NCBI GenBank assembly: GCA_024234975.1
Contig: JACKNH010000008.1
Span: forward strand, 62,001 to 126,000
DNA from: Gammaproteobacteria bacterium
GTDB taxonomy: Bacteria > Pseudomonadota > Gammaproteobacteria > Ga0077536
Length of the DNA stretch: 64,000 nt
Direction of reading: 5' to 3'
Shown: piece by piece, positions 8,384 to 17,885 of the stretch
Position numbering within the stretch: the first letter of the stretch is position 1
Layout of the letters: every line of letters starts with the position of its first letter
Translations under genes and position numbers: made by a program
The notes under the pieces: model-generated
Told to the model about the DNA's origin: nothing
Database searches by the model: none
The model's input: only the letters and a program-made list of their open reading frames with translations

Positions 8384-11300
8384 CTATTCGTCCTCATCAA
8401 GAAGAATGGATTGCAGAATGGTCTGCAGTACCTGCGCTTCATCGACATTCGGGTTACGTCCCGCGGCGACTTCCTCGCCGTCATTCAGACCATCACCATC
8501 GGTGTCGGCAGCGTTGGGATCGGTGCCGTGGGTCAGCACCTCGTCACCGTCGCTGAGACCATCGTCATCGGTGTCTGCGTCATCCGGTAATGTGCCGTAG
8601 ACGTTCGTCTCATCGTCATCATTCAATCCATCACCGTCCGTGTCGAGCGGACCTTGCACTTCGCTTGATGCCAGCACGAAGTCGCGGCGTACCGTCTGGG
8701 TCTGTGATTGACCGGTCACCGGATCCAGCAGTGGCGAGGGTACTTCGATATCGGCTTGTGCGTTGTTGAAGCCTTCGGCACTGGCCAGCAGCGTGGCCTG
8801 ACCGGCGAGTGTGATCAGCAGGTACTGTCCACCCTCATCTGTTTCAGCAGTCAGGAATTCGAGCGGCACACCGGAGTTCGTCCGTACCACCTGGTGCGTG
8901 GACAACAGTGCGAAGTCCACGTTGGACTGGACGAAGCCCTGGATGATCCCCAGCACGTTGTTGCCATCATCGACGTTGAACGAACGCATCGTGGTGCTGC
9001 TGCGAATCGCGCCGAAGGCATCGATGGCATCCACCTGCCAGTAGTACGTCGTGAGATCCTCGATGCCGCTGGTCACTGCCGTAATCGTCGACGAGATTTC
9101 TTCAATCTCCGTGCAGCCGGCAGTCATCCCGCTGTTGGTGCAGATCCGCAACCGGTAGCTGACGGCGTCGCCATCCGGGTCCACACTGGGTTGCCAGGAG
9201 AAGCCCAACGCACTGTGGACCGTCGCGTCTGCCGCCGGCAGCAGCAGATCGAATGTGCCCGGCAACTGGTTGGCGCCCTTGTTCTTGTACACCACACTAC
9301 GGCTGGCCGACGACAAGCCGCCGGTCTCCACGTCTTCCACGTAGTAGAAGACTTCATAGCGTCCGGGCGTGGTGAAGCCGTCGAAGTCGAGACAGAACGC
9401 GTTTGCCGGGCATCCCGAGGTCGATGGCGCATTGAGCAAGCGCTGGATGTAGCTATCGGCAGACAACTGCTCGGTGACCGGCGCGCCGCCGGTATCGACG
9501 ATGCCACCGGCCAGCACTGCATCCGGTGCGCGGATTTCGACGATGGCCTGCGCCACCTGTGCATTGTCGTTGGCGGTCAACGTCAGTTGCGTGGTGTTGG
9601 TGGCGTTGTCGAGGAACCGGGTCGGCGTCACCGCCACCACTTCGGCCGGGTTTTCCGCCGAGTTGGTATCGAACACCGGCCCGGTGCCGAGGAACAACGC
9701 GGCGGCGGTATCACCATCCTGGCCGGTCCCTGCCTGCAGCACGTTGGCGCCGACGCCATCGCCGTTGTCTTCCAGCAACGGATGTTGCACGGCGTTGTCG
9801 AGATACTCGTTGGCGGTGTTGGCGCTGTCGCTCTCGCGCGTATAGGTTTCGGTCTTGTAGGTGGCCGTCACAAATGCGGTAGCCAGCGATTCGCCCCGGC
9901 CGAGATCTTCGAAGAACTCCTCGAGGAAGTACTCGCCGACGCGGATCAGGTCTGATTCCAGCGGGCCTTTGTAGGAAACCTCGTCGGCCGCGGCAGAAGT
10001 GATGATCACGCGGTTGGGCCCGGCCAGTGCGGGGATGAAGCCACCGGAATAGCAGGAACCGTTGATCACGATACGCGCCTCCAGCGCCGCCTGATCGGAC
10101 AATCCGGCTTCGAAGGTATTCAGCCAGGCGTTGAGTTCCGCCGGCGTGATCGATTCATTGCCGAGCAGAAACTCGCTGGTGGTGCCATCGGTGTTGCCGT
10201 GGTCGACCAGGATCACATACAGCGGCGCCGGATTGTTGTTGACCACGGCCGCCAGATTCTCGATGGTCGACTGGATCAGCACCTTGGTCGGCACACCATC
10301 GATACCCAGGCCTTCCTGGCCCAGCGCGTTATCGGGCAGACCATCGCCGTTCACATCCTGACTCGGCGAGTAGTTGTAGTAGAAGATGTTCTGGTCGGCG
10401 AAGTTGCGATCAATCAGCGTCTGGTAGACGCGGTTGGCAGTCTTGTTGTGTGAATCCAGGCCTTCGCTGGAATTGATTTTGCCTTCGACGATTACCGCGT
10501 AACCGGCCGAGGTGCCGACCAGCAGCGATTTCGGCGTGGCATTGGCGGCCTGATATAACGGTGTGCCGTCATAACTGGCCTGCAGCGTCCACGTACCCTT
10601 TGCATTGAATGCAATGCCGGTCCCGGGCAGGCCGAGGTTGGACAACGTGACCTGGCCATCGGCATTGGTCTGTGCTTCAAGCGTCACCTGCGCGGGCGCG
10701 CCTTCGACGTCAGGCGGAATGATGGTCAGCGCAATCGTCTGCCCGGAGAGATCCGCCGACGGATTACCGGGTACGGTCAGCTTCAACGCCGCGTCCACTT
10801 CGCCGCCAAACAGGATTGATGATGCCGACAGGTTCACACTCAACGTGGAGAAGGCCGGATCGCCGTCGTAGTAAAGGAAGGCGGTATCGGCCAGCGTGAC
10901 GTTGCCGGCGCCGTCGGTGGCGCGGGCGCGTACGGTGTATTCAACGTTGTTGTTGAAATTGAGCAGGCTGCTGTTGAAGGCCCAGGTGCCGCAGTTGGTC
11001 GTGCAGATGGTCACCCACTCGTTGCTGCCATTGACCAGCGCGGTGCCGCCGGCATTGAGGCCGTTGCCATTGCTGCCCTGGATCTGAATGGCCACGCTGG
11101 CGAGCCCTGACGAACCGCTGTCAGCCGCCGTGCCGGTGACATTCGGGCCGGTGCCCAGAATCGCGTCAGCCGCCGGTGCGGTGATCGCAACCGTGGGCGC
11201 TGTCGAATCCACCGAGTATTCCACCCGATGCGACGGGCCTTCGACATTGCCGCTGGCATCGACCGACCAGAACATCAACGACGTATCCGCAGCGATGGTG

Positions 11301-14300
11301 ATCGCGCTGGAATACACCTGCACGTTGGGATCGGGCGCGTCCGGTGTTGTGGAGTAATACGTGGTTGCGCAGCCCGAACCGGGGCTGTCCACACAGATCA
11401 GACTCACCTGTTGGGCCGCGTTGTAGCTGCCACCGGCCACACTGGCCAGCGTCAACGGCGCCTGTGTATCGAGCACGGACAAGGAGAAGGCATTGCTGAT
11501 GACGGTCTGCGAACCGCCATCGGTCACGCTCAGCGTCAGACCGGTCAGCACACCACCGGTGATGTAGTCGCTGTTACTCGGGGTGGCAGAGATTTGACCG
11601 GTGACCGGGTCCAGATGCAGCCACGCCGGTTGGTTGGAAAGGCTGAACGTCAACGTATCCGGTCCCAGGTATCCCGGCGCCGGCGTCACGCTGAAGAATT
11701 CCCCCGGGGTCAGCTGGAAGTCAGTAATGATGGCATCGAGCAAGCCATCATTGTCGTCATCGAGATCGCAGGCATCGCCGAGTGCATCACCATCGGCATT
11801 GGCTTGCGAGGCGTTGCTGGCGGCGGGACAGTTATCGAGTTCATCGATGACACCGTCGTGATCGACGTCGCGGCTGCCGTCAATCGAGATCGATGTGACC
11901 TGTGGCGTATTGACCGGCGACAGCGACCATAGCTGTGTCCGCCACCTGAGGTCATCGCCGGTGACGGGGAACGTGAACGGCACGCCGGGCCGGACCTGGT
12001 ACCAGTACAGCCCGCCATCATTGCTGAGGTACCAGTTGATGCCGGTATTCGGCGGCGTGATGTATGCCGCATCGAGCGTCGCGGTGAGTATGTCCGCGGT
12101 GGTGTCGACCTCCAGCGAAACGGCCGTGCCCTTGCTGCTGTCGAACGGCCGCGACTGGGCCAGCCGATCCTGGCCGTTGAAATTGGTGACGAACACATCC
12201 TGTGTGCCATCGAGATCGAAGTCGGCAATCGCCAGTCCCCGGGTCGCCGCCACTTCCTTGGAAAGTTCCACGCCACCGGCCGTCGCGAAAGGCGTGGCGC
12301 TGTGGTCATTCAGGTAGTAGCGGTTCGTGCCATTGTCGTTGCCGGTCACTACATCGAGATAGCCGTCGAGGTTGATGTCGACCAGGGCAATCGCCCGGGT
12401 GTCCAGAGCGTCAGTGCCGATGTTCTGGCCGACGGTGGCGGAAAACGGATCGCCTGCGCCGTCATTGAGATACAGCCGGTTGACGCCCTGATTGCCGGCG
12501 ACAAAATCCAGGTGGCCGTCGCGATTGACGTCGCCCACCGCGATGACATAAGTCGTTGCATTGTCGGCTGTGATATTGATACCTGAAAAAATCGGGTAGG
12601 GATTGGCCGTGCCGTTGTGGAGGTAGAGCTTGTTGACGCCATCGTTCCCGGCGATGACATCAGGCAGGCCATCGCCGTTGAAGTCGTCGACGGCTACGTC
12701 ATAGGTTGCATCGCTGTCGCTGCTGTCGATGGCTATCGATGCGACACCAACGAACGGGGTGCTGGTCGCGTTGTTGATGAACAAGCGATTGGTGCCGCCA
12801 TCGTTGCCGAACACCGCGTCGACATAGCCGTCGCCGTCGACATCCCTCAACTCAACAGAGGTGGCATCGCCGGACGTCGTGCCCATGTCCTGGCCGGTGA
12901 CAGTGTCGAAGGGTGAGCCGTCGCCGTCGTTGAGATAAACGCGGGAGCGCTGGCCATAGTTCGCCGCAACCACGTCCAGATCGCCGTCACGATCGAGATC
13001 CGCAAGCGCGATGTCATAAGTGAGGTTTGCATCACTGGAGATGGGACCGACAAAGCTGTTGAAGGGTTGATTGGTCGCGTAGTTGACGAAAATGATGTTC
13101 GGCGCGTTGACCTGCGCGGCCACGACGTCGAGATCGCCGTCGCGATCAAGGTCGCCGTAGGCGAGCCGCAAGGTAGGCGTTGCGGCGTTGCCGACGGCGG
13201 TCGAACGAACCGCGAGAAAAGGCTGTGATGCCGCGTTATTGCGGTAGAACCGGTTCGGCGTGTTGTAGTTGCCGGCGATGAGATCAAGGTCACCATCACC
13301 GTCCACATCGCCGAGTTCCACGCCATAGGTCTGCTCGTTGTCGGTTGTCAACGCGACGCCAACAACATCGTCGAACGGATCACTGGTGCCATTGTTCAGG
13401 TACAGGTGATTCGGCACCCCGCTGTCGCCGGTGACAAGATCCAGATCACCATCACGATCGACATCACCGAGTACGACATCGTTGGTGTCGAATTCGTCCG
13501 TGCTGATGTCCTGGCCCGCCGTGGTGTCGAAGGGATCGCCGCTGCCATCGTTGAGGTAAAGCCGGTTGCGCGCGGATGAACCGCGCTCGGCAGTGATCAA
13601 ATCGAGATCACCATCGCCATCGACATCGCCTACCGCCAGCCCCATGGTGATCGAAATGTCGTTGGTGATGTTCGTGCCGGCGGCGAACGTGCCGTCGCCA
13701 TTGTTGAGATATAGCCGGTTACGCTGGAAGTAGTTGCCGGCAATCACGTCCAGATCTCCGTCACGGTCGATATCGACCAGCGCCATGGACCAGGTGTTAT
13801 GTTCGTCCGGACTGATGTCGTAGCCGGCAATCGTATCGAACGGATCGCCGCTGCCGTCGTTGAGATACACACGGTTGGTTTGTGTCGTGCCCTGGCCATA
13901 GGCGATGACCGCATCCGGCAGGCCGTCGCCGTTGACATCTCCTATCCGTGCTACCCGCGATTGGTCGGAATAGGCGGTGACGTCGGTGTAAGTCCCGTTG
14001 AACATCGCCGCCGGATTGCCCGTGTGCAGATAAAGCCGCGCGGTGCCGTTGAGATTGGTCAGCAGCAGGTCCAGCCAGCCGTCACCGTTCATGTCGGCGA
14101 TGGCGAGCGAGTCCGTCGAAATATATGACGTATTGACGTTTTGACCGGTGATGCCGCCGAATGGCTGGGCCGTGCCGCTATTCGGGAAGATTCGGGTGAT
14201 GCCGGAGTTGACCGCAATGACGTCGAGATCGCCGTCCTTGTCCATGTCGGCCAGGCGGATACGTCGCGTGGTGGCGCTTTCGTCGGTGATGTTGATCGAG

Positions 14301-15667
14301 GCCGTGGTCGCGAACGGATTGATGCCGCCGTTGTTGAAAATCAACCGATCGGTACCGAAGTTGCCTTCCAGCAGGTCGATGTCGCCATCACCATCAAAGT
14401 CGGCGGCTGCCAGGGAGCGCGTATCGTTATAGACCTCGCTCAACACGATGCCCGGGGCATTGTTCTCGAAGGGTACGCCGGTGCCGTTATTCAGGTGCAA
14501 CAGGTTACGGCCCCAGGTACTGGGGGACACGATATCGAGGTCGCCGTCACTGTCCACGTCGACCACTGCGAGATCATAGGTCTCACCTTCGGAATTGAGA
14601 TCGATGGGCGTCGCGCTGGCGAACGGTGTCGCGGTGCCGGCAGCGTCGTTGATGTAGACACGGTTGGAGCCCTGGCGTCCGAGCACGATGTCAATGAATC
14701 CATCCGCGTTCAGGTCGCCGGCGCGGGCGCTGAAGGCGCTGCTGCTGGAAGGGATGACATCGCCGGTTGTGGCGCCGCTGAACGGCTGCGCGGTGCCATT
14801 ATTCAGGTAGATCCGGCTGTTGGCGGAAAAGTTGGCGGCGATGACATCGAGGTCGCCGTCCTGATCGATATCGGCCACGCCGATGCCGCCGGTCCAGTCC
14901 TGGTCGGAGGAAAGATCAATACCGCTGTCGCCATCGAACGGATCGTCGTCGCCATCGTTGAGGTAATACTTGTTGGTCGTGTAGATATTGAAATTCGAAC
15001 CGAACGGGTTGCGGTTGCCCGCGATGACATCGAGGTCGCCATCGCCATCGAGATCCGCAAGTTCGATATCCATCGTGACATCGGCATCAGCGCCGATGCG
15101 TACACCGGTCACGCCCGCAAACGGATGACTGGTGCCATTGTTGAAGAAGACGCGATTGATATGGTCATCCGCCGAGCCGGCGCCGTTGCCGACGACGAGA
15201 TCGGGCAGGCCGTCGTTGTCGATATCACCAAGCGCCACGGCCTGAGCATACGGGCTGACCGCTATCGGCTGGGCCAGTACACCCACGAACGGTGTGGTGC
15301 TGCCGTTATTCAGGAACAGCAAGGCCTCGCGCCCGACGACACCGTTGAGCGCGATGATATCGAGATCAGCATCACCGTCGACATCAGCCACCGCAATGGA
15401 CGACGTGAATCCGGGCTCAGGGGACAAGTCGATAATCGTGGTCGCGCCCGGCGCCAGCGCTCCGGATTGCGTGCGTCGCAGGGACAGGGTCAACATCTGC
15501 TCGCGCACGGCCCAATGCGCGTCGGAGCGGAAGCGATCGCCCAGCGCGCGACTGGTGAAATCCTCGGTGAATGGCAGGCCCGGTGTGGCCGCAGCTGCCG
15601 TCAGCACGATCGCCATGGCGCCCAGCCCGACGAGTGCTCTCTGTGTTTGTTTCAGCAGCTGTGACAT
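8384..15667 (-). CDS. Giant secreted FG-GAP/VCBS repeat protein with clan-CD (C13-like) cysteine peptidase domain and calcium-repeat tail
   Basis: The product has about 2,427 residues. A signal peptide (residues 10-30) is followed to about residue 1180 by some twenty FG-GAP repeats of 50-60 residues, each with a DxDxDGxxD calcium loop and a LNNGTxxPF strand. Next come a thrombospondin-type-3 stretch (about 1270-1320), a cadherin/Ig-like domain and two beta-sandwiches. A caspase/legumain-like domain spans roughly 1725-1955 with LVDHGNTDG (His about 1821) and NGSCYSGG (Cys about 1871), the dyad and spacing expected of clan CD. An FN3-like domain, a carboxypeptidase-regulatory-like domain and a final type-3 repeat (DTDGDGLNDDDE) end the protein. 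GTG at 15682 is an alternative start. Probably an extracellular, calcium-stabilised surface protease or self-processing adhesin. Confidence 0.85.
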   Translation of the reverse strand: MSQLLKQTQRALVGLGAMAIVLTAAAATPGLPFTEDFTSRALGDRFRSDAHWAVREQMLTLSLRRTQSGALAPGATTIIDLSPEPGFTSSIAVADVDGDADLDIIALNGVVGREALLFLNNGSTTPFVGVLAQPIAVSPYAQAVALGDIDNDGLPDLVVGNGAGSADDHINRVFFNNGTSHPFAGVTGVRIGADADVTMDIELADLDGDGDLDVIAGNRNPFGSNFNIYTTNKYYLNDGDDDPFDGDSGIDLSSDQDWTGGIGVADIDQDGDLDVIAANFSANSRIYLNNGTAQPFSGATTGDVIPSSSSAFSARAGDLNADGFIDIVLGRQGSNRVYINDAAGTATPFASATPIDLNSEGETYDLAVVDVDSDGDLDIVSPSTWGRNLLHLNNGTGVPFENNAPGIVLSEVYNDTRSLAAADFDGDGDIDLLEGNFGTDRLIFNNGGINPFATTASINITDESATTRRIRLADMDKDGDLDVIAVNSGITRIFPNSGTAQPFGGITGQNVNTSYISTDSLAIADMNGDGWLDLLLTNLNGTARLYLHTGNPAAMFNGTYTDVTAYSDQSRVARIGDVNGDGLPDAVIAYGQGTTQTNRVYLNDGSGDPFDTIAGYDISPDEHNTWSMALVDIDRDGDLDVIAGNYFQRNRLYLNNGDGTFAAGTNITNDISITMGLAVGDVDGDGDLDLITAERGSSARNRLYLNDGSGDPFDTTAGQDISTDEFDTNDVVLGDVDRDGDLDLVTGDSGVPNHLYLNNGTSDPFDDVVGVALTTDNEQTYGVELGDVDGDGDLDLIAGNYNTPNRFYRNNAASQPFLAVRSTAVGNAATPTLRLAYGDLDRDGDLDVVAAQVNAPNIIFVNYATNQPFNSFVGPISSDANLTYDIALADLDRDGDLDVVAANYGQRSRVYLNDGDGSPFDTVTGQDMGTTSGDATSVELRDVDGDGYVDAVFGNDGGTNRLFINNATSTPFVGVASIAIDSSDSDATYDVAVDDFNGDGLPDVIAGNDGVNKLYLHNGTANPYPIFSGINITADNATTYVIAVGDVNRDGHLDFVAGNQGVNRLYLNDGAGDPFSATVGQNIGTDALDTRAIALVDINLDGYLDVVTGNDNGTNRYYLNDHSATPFATAGGVELSKEVAATRGLAIADFDLDGTQDVFVTNFNGQDRLAQSRPFDSSKGTAVSLEVDTTADILTATLDAAYITPPNTGINWYLSNDGGLYWYQVRPGVPFTFPVTGDDLRWRTQLWSLSPVNTPQVTSISIDGSRDVDHDGVIDELDNCPAASNASQANADGDALGDACDLDDDNDGLLDAIITDFQLTPGEFFSVTPAPGYLGPDTLTFSLSNQPAWLHLDPVTGQISATPSNSDYITGGVLTGLTLSVTDGGSQTVISNAFSLSVLDTQAPLTLASVAGGSYNAAQQVSLICVDSPGSGCATTYYSTTPDAPDPNVQVYSSAITIAADTSLMFWSVDASGNVEGPSHRVEYSVDSTAPTVAITAPAADAILGTGPNVTGTAADSGSSGLASVAIQIQGSNGNGLNAGGTALVNGSNEWVTICTTNCGTWAFNSSLLNFNNNVEYTVRARATDGAGNVTLADTAFLYYDGDPAFSTLSVNLSASSILFGGEVDAALKLTVPGNPSADLSGQTIALTIIPPDVEGAPAQVTLEAQTNADGQVTLSNLGLPGTGIAFNAKGTWTLQASYDGTPLYQAANATPKSLLVGTSAGYAVIVEGKINSSEGLDSHNKTANRVYQTLIDRNFADQNIFYYNYSPSQDVNGDGLPDNALGQEGLGIDGVPTKVLIQSTIENLAAVVNNNPAPLYVILVDHGNTDGTTSEFLLGNESITPAELNAWLNTFEAGLSDQAALEARIVINGSCYSGGFIPALAGPNRVIITSAAADEVSYKGPLESDLIRVGEYFLEEFFEDLGRGESLATAFVTATYKTETYTRESDSANTANEYLDNAVQHPLLEDNGDGVGANVLQAGTGQDGDTAAALFLGTGPVFDTNSAENPAEVVAVTPTRFLDNATNTTQLTLTANDNAQVAQAIVEIRAPDAVLAGGIVDTGGAPVTEQLSADSYIQRLLNAPSTSGCPANAFCLDFDGFTTPGRYEVFYYVEDVETGGLSSASRSVVYKNKGANQLPGTFDLLLPAADATVHSALGFSWQPSVDPDGDAVSYRLRICTNSGMTAGCTEIEEISSTITAVTSGIEDLTTYYWQVDAIDAFGAIRSSTTMRSFNVDDGNNVLGIIQGFVQSNVDFALLSTHQVVRTNSGVPLEFLTAETDEGGQYLLITLAGQATLLASAEGFNNAQADIEVPSPLLDPVTGQSQTQTVRRDFVLASSEVQGPLDTDGDGLNDDDETNVYGTLPDDADTDDDGLSDGDEVLTHGTDPNAADTDGDGLNDGEEVAAGRNPNVDEAQVLQTILQSILLDEDE

Positions 15668-15848
15668 CGCCTTGCCCCGCACCCAGGTGAAGTTCGATTC
15701 TTGCAGGCAAACACGGGCTGTTCAATCGCCAGACGACCGGCGGGCTACGGCGGGAAACGCGCGGGCAATATCGTGCCGATTCCGCTCGCTTGCCGTCACT
15801 TTCAATTGCGGGTAGTTTGGCCAGCCAATGTCCTGACCGGGGGGTAAG

Positions 15849-16604
15849 GTGGCGACTTCCATTGCAAAGTGGTTTCCAGGCGCATCATTGGTCGCGGCGC
15901 TTGGCGCATCTGTGGGCATGGCCGCTGACCTGCCGGATTGGAGCGGCACCTGGGAAGCGCAGTACCGGGCGACGAATACCGGCTATGTCAAAACGCCGGT
16001 GCTCTCCAAGGCAGGCTGGGCGCAGGTCAACGAGGTGCGTCGCAAACGCGATGCCGGCGAGCTGCCCGAAAGTGGTGAAGGCATCAACTGCGTACCTATC
16101 GGCATGCCGGATATCATGCCGTCGCCGCTATTCCAGTTCGAGTTCTATTTCACACCGGACAAAATCGTCACCTACCTTGAAGCCTACGGCATGGTGCGCT
16201 GGATCCACACCGATGGTCGCGAAATTCCGGCGGACGCGATTCCTGCATTCATGGGTTACTCCACCGGCCATTGGGAAGTCGATACGCTGGTGGTCGAGAC
16301 GGCTGCTGTTTATGAAGGCACGCGGATGACGATTCCCGTACCCGACAGCGACGAACGGGTGGAGGTAAGGCACGGTCCCGACATGCATCTGACCGAGCGC
16401 GTGCGCTTGCTCGATGGCGATACCCTGGAAATCCGCACGACGATCACCGACCCGGCGCTGTTCGCCGAACCGGCGCAGACGCGGCATTTATATGCGCGCC
16501 ATCGCGGGCAGGAATGGGAAGTCTCGGAATATGTCTGCGCCCAGAACAACCGCACCTACCTGGATGAAGAAGGCAAGCAGCATTTCATCCTTAAGACTGA
16601 CTGA
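15849..16604 (+). CDS. Secreted protein of the 'GHWEGDTLVVET' family, paired with DUF6152
   Basis: This 251-residue protein starts at a GTG preceded by a G-rich ribosome site; hydrophobic residues 12-24 end at MAA/DL. The mature part begins with LPDWSGTWEA and contains GYSTGHWEVDTLVVETAAV at about 136-154, then RVRLLDGDTLEIRTTITDPALF. The same core is found in two other proteins of this window (26216-27223 and 59590-60414). It is predicted to be an all-beta periplasmic protein; no catalytic residues are known to me. It lies 16 bases before a DUF6152 gene, and this pairing recurs, so the two products probably act together. Confidence 0.75.
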   Translation: MATSIAKWFPGASLVAALGASVGMAADLPDWSGTWEAQYRATNTGYVKTPVLSKAGWAQVNEVRRKRDAGELPESGEGINCVPIGMPDIMPSPLFQFEFYFTPDKIVTYLEAYGMVRWIHTDGREIPADAIPAFMGYSTGHWEVDTLVVETAAVYEGTRMTIPVPDSDERVEVRHGPDMHLTERVRLLDGDTLEIRTTITDPALFAEPAQTRHLYARHRGQEWEVSEYVCAQNNRTYLDEEGKQHFILKTD

Positions 16605-16620
16605 ACCGGAGCATACGCCC

Positions 16621-17004
16621 ATGCAAGTCCGCGATTGCGCTTTCATTGTCTTCGGCATGTCGCTGGTGTTTGCCACATCAACATCGGCGCACCATTCCAC
16701 CGCGAAATTCGACAAGGAGCATGCCATCGTGCTCAGCGGCACGGTGAAGGAGTTCCAGTACACCAACCCGCATTCCTGGCTGCAGATCTACGTCGATGGA
16801 AATAACGGCGAGCAGGTCGAATGGGGCATCGAAGGCGGCAGCCCGAATTTCCTCAAACGCCGCGGCTGGACCGCCAAATCGTTGCAGCCCGGTGACAAGG
16901 TCAGCACCCGCATCTACCCGATGCGCGACGGCCAGCCGGGCGGCATCATGATCGAGGTGACACTGCCGGACGGTTCAGTGCTGACGGATATCCCGCCGCC
17001 TTAA
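16621..17004 (+). CDS. Secreted DUF6152 protein (copy 1)
   Basis: The 127-residue product has a signal peptide ending TSA/HHS. The mature N-terminus HHSTAKFDKEHAIVLSGTVKEF, the YTNPHSWLQIYV strand and the loop around RGWTAKSLQPGDKVST are the DUF6152 pattern. The conserved His-His just after the cleavage site and the NPHS motif could bind a metal such as copper; this is inference. It ends with a PDGSVLTD turn. It follows the WEGD-type protein within 16 bases. Two paralogues occur at 27241 and 59147. Confidence 0.85.
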   Translation: MQVRDCAFIVFGMSLVFATSTSAHHSTAKFDKEHAIVLSGTVKEFQYTNPHSWLQIYVDGNNGEQVEWGIEGGSPNFLKRRGWTAKSLQPGDKVSTRIYPMRDGQPGGIMIEVTLPDGSVLTDIPPP

Positions 17005-17056
17005 AATGCTGGGTTCCTTTTTCGAAGATCGTCGCCGCGGCTCGCAGGTACGCGTG

Positions 17057-17884
17057 TCAGCGGGTACCAACTGCAGTGACGTCACCCCGCGTCACCTGCA
17101 CCAGCGCGGCCTGCCATTCGGACAGCACCGCGTTGGCGCCTGCGCCGATGATGAGAAACAGCACCAGTGACAGCGCGACTCGACGGCCGCCGAGCTTGTT
17201 CAGATCACCCAGGCCGCGCCAGGCGGCAGCCAGCCAGATGAGAATGGCAATCGTGCCCAGCAGCAGCGTTGCCATCGACAGTTTCAACGCCCAGCCTTGT
17301 TCGAGTACGGCAAAACGCGTCTGATTGATGGCGTCGTCGCCAGCGAAGAACAACGTCATATACTCACGATACAAGGCGATGTGTTCCTTCATCGCTACCA
17401 GTACGATGCCCTGCGCAAGCAGGTTCACCAGCAGAAACAATATCGCGGTCATCCCACCCATAAACGCGAATGCGGCGATATGCGTGCGGAGCGACGCCGC
17501 TCCGCCCATGCTGCGGCAGCAGCCGAATGCAATCACACCGAACAGCAACGAAGTGATGATGACACTGACCAGGTTGATCACGGCGGTTGACCAATAGCCC
17601 ACGGAATCTGCCGCCAGTGGCGCCCGCATCAACCAGGCAATGACGGCGGATAGCGCGAGAAAGGTCAGGCCTTGAACCAATGGTGTCCGCTGCGTGAAAT
17701 CCAATGTGGTGAAAAATCGTCGCGGCGCCGGCAGCAGGTGTAACAGTTGATCAACGTAGTCGGGGATAGCACGCAGCCAACTGGTGCTGACCGCGTTGTA
17801 GGTGATGTTGACGTCACCGCTGTCAGTACGGATGTTGGGTGACTGGTCGCCGCTCGACTGCTGGCCGGGATCGGCGTCGCTCAT
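17057..17884 (-). CDS. Multi-span membrane protein (Yip1-like) with N-terminal GDQSPNI motif
   Basis: The 275-residue product starts with a soluble segment containing SGDQSPNI (residues 11-18) and SGDVNITYN (22-30). A linker follows, then five or six hydrophobic spans: about 80-95, 110-130, 145-170, 205-225 and 235-255. The span arrangement resembles Yip1/YIP1-domain membrane proteins, but I cannot prove membership. It is the last gene of a three-gene operon: its ATG lies 1 base after the TGA of the TolC-like gene. The N-terminal motif is shared with the C-terminus of the TIR protein two genes upstream. A longer frame to 17986 would overlap that gene and is less likely. Confidence 0.7.
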   Translation of the reverse strand: MSDADPGQQSSGDQSPNIRTDSGDVNITYNAVSTSWLRAIPDYVDQLLHLLPAPRRFFTTLDFTQRTPLVQGLTFLALSAVIAWLMRAPLAADSVGYWSTAVINLVSVIITSLLFGVIAFGCCRSMGGAASLRTHIAAFAFMGGMTAILFLLVNLLAQGIVLVAMKEHIALYREYMTLFFAGDDAINQTRFAVLEQGWALKLSMATLLLGTIAILIWLAAAWRGLGDLNKLGGRRVALSLVLFLIIGAGANAVLSEWQAALVQVTRGDVTAVGTR

Positions 17885-17885
17885 C

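Noticed and set aside
12150..15550. Periodic DNA repeats of 150-180 bases that could suggest a repeat array
   Set aside because: They are degenerate copies of the FG-GAP coding unit, with changing spacing and no identical short repeats separated by unique spacers, so not CRISPR.
14141..15664. Long open frame of about 507 codons on the + strand inside the giant gene
   Set aside because: It is antisense to the FG-GAP repeats; the codon pattern of the calcium loops keeps the opposite frame open. It has no ribosome site, and the translation is low-complexity with no recognisable domain.
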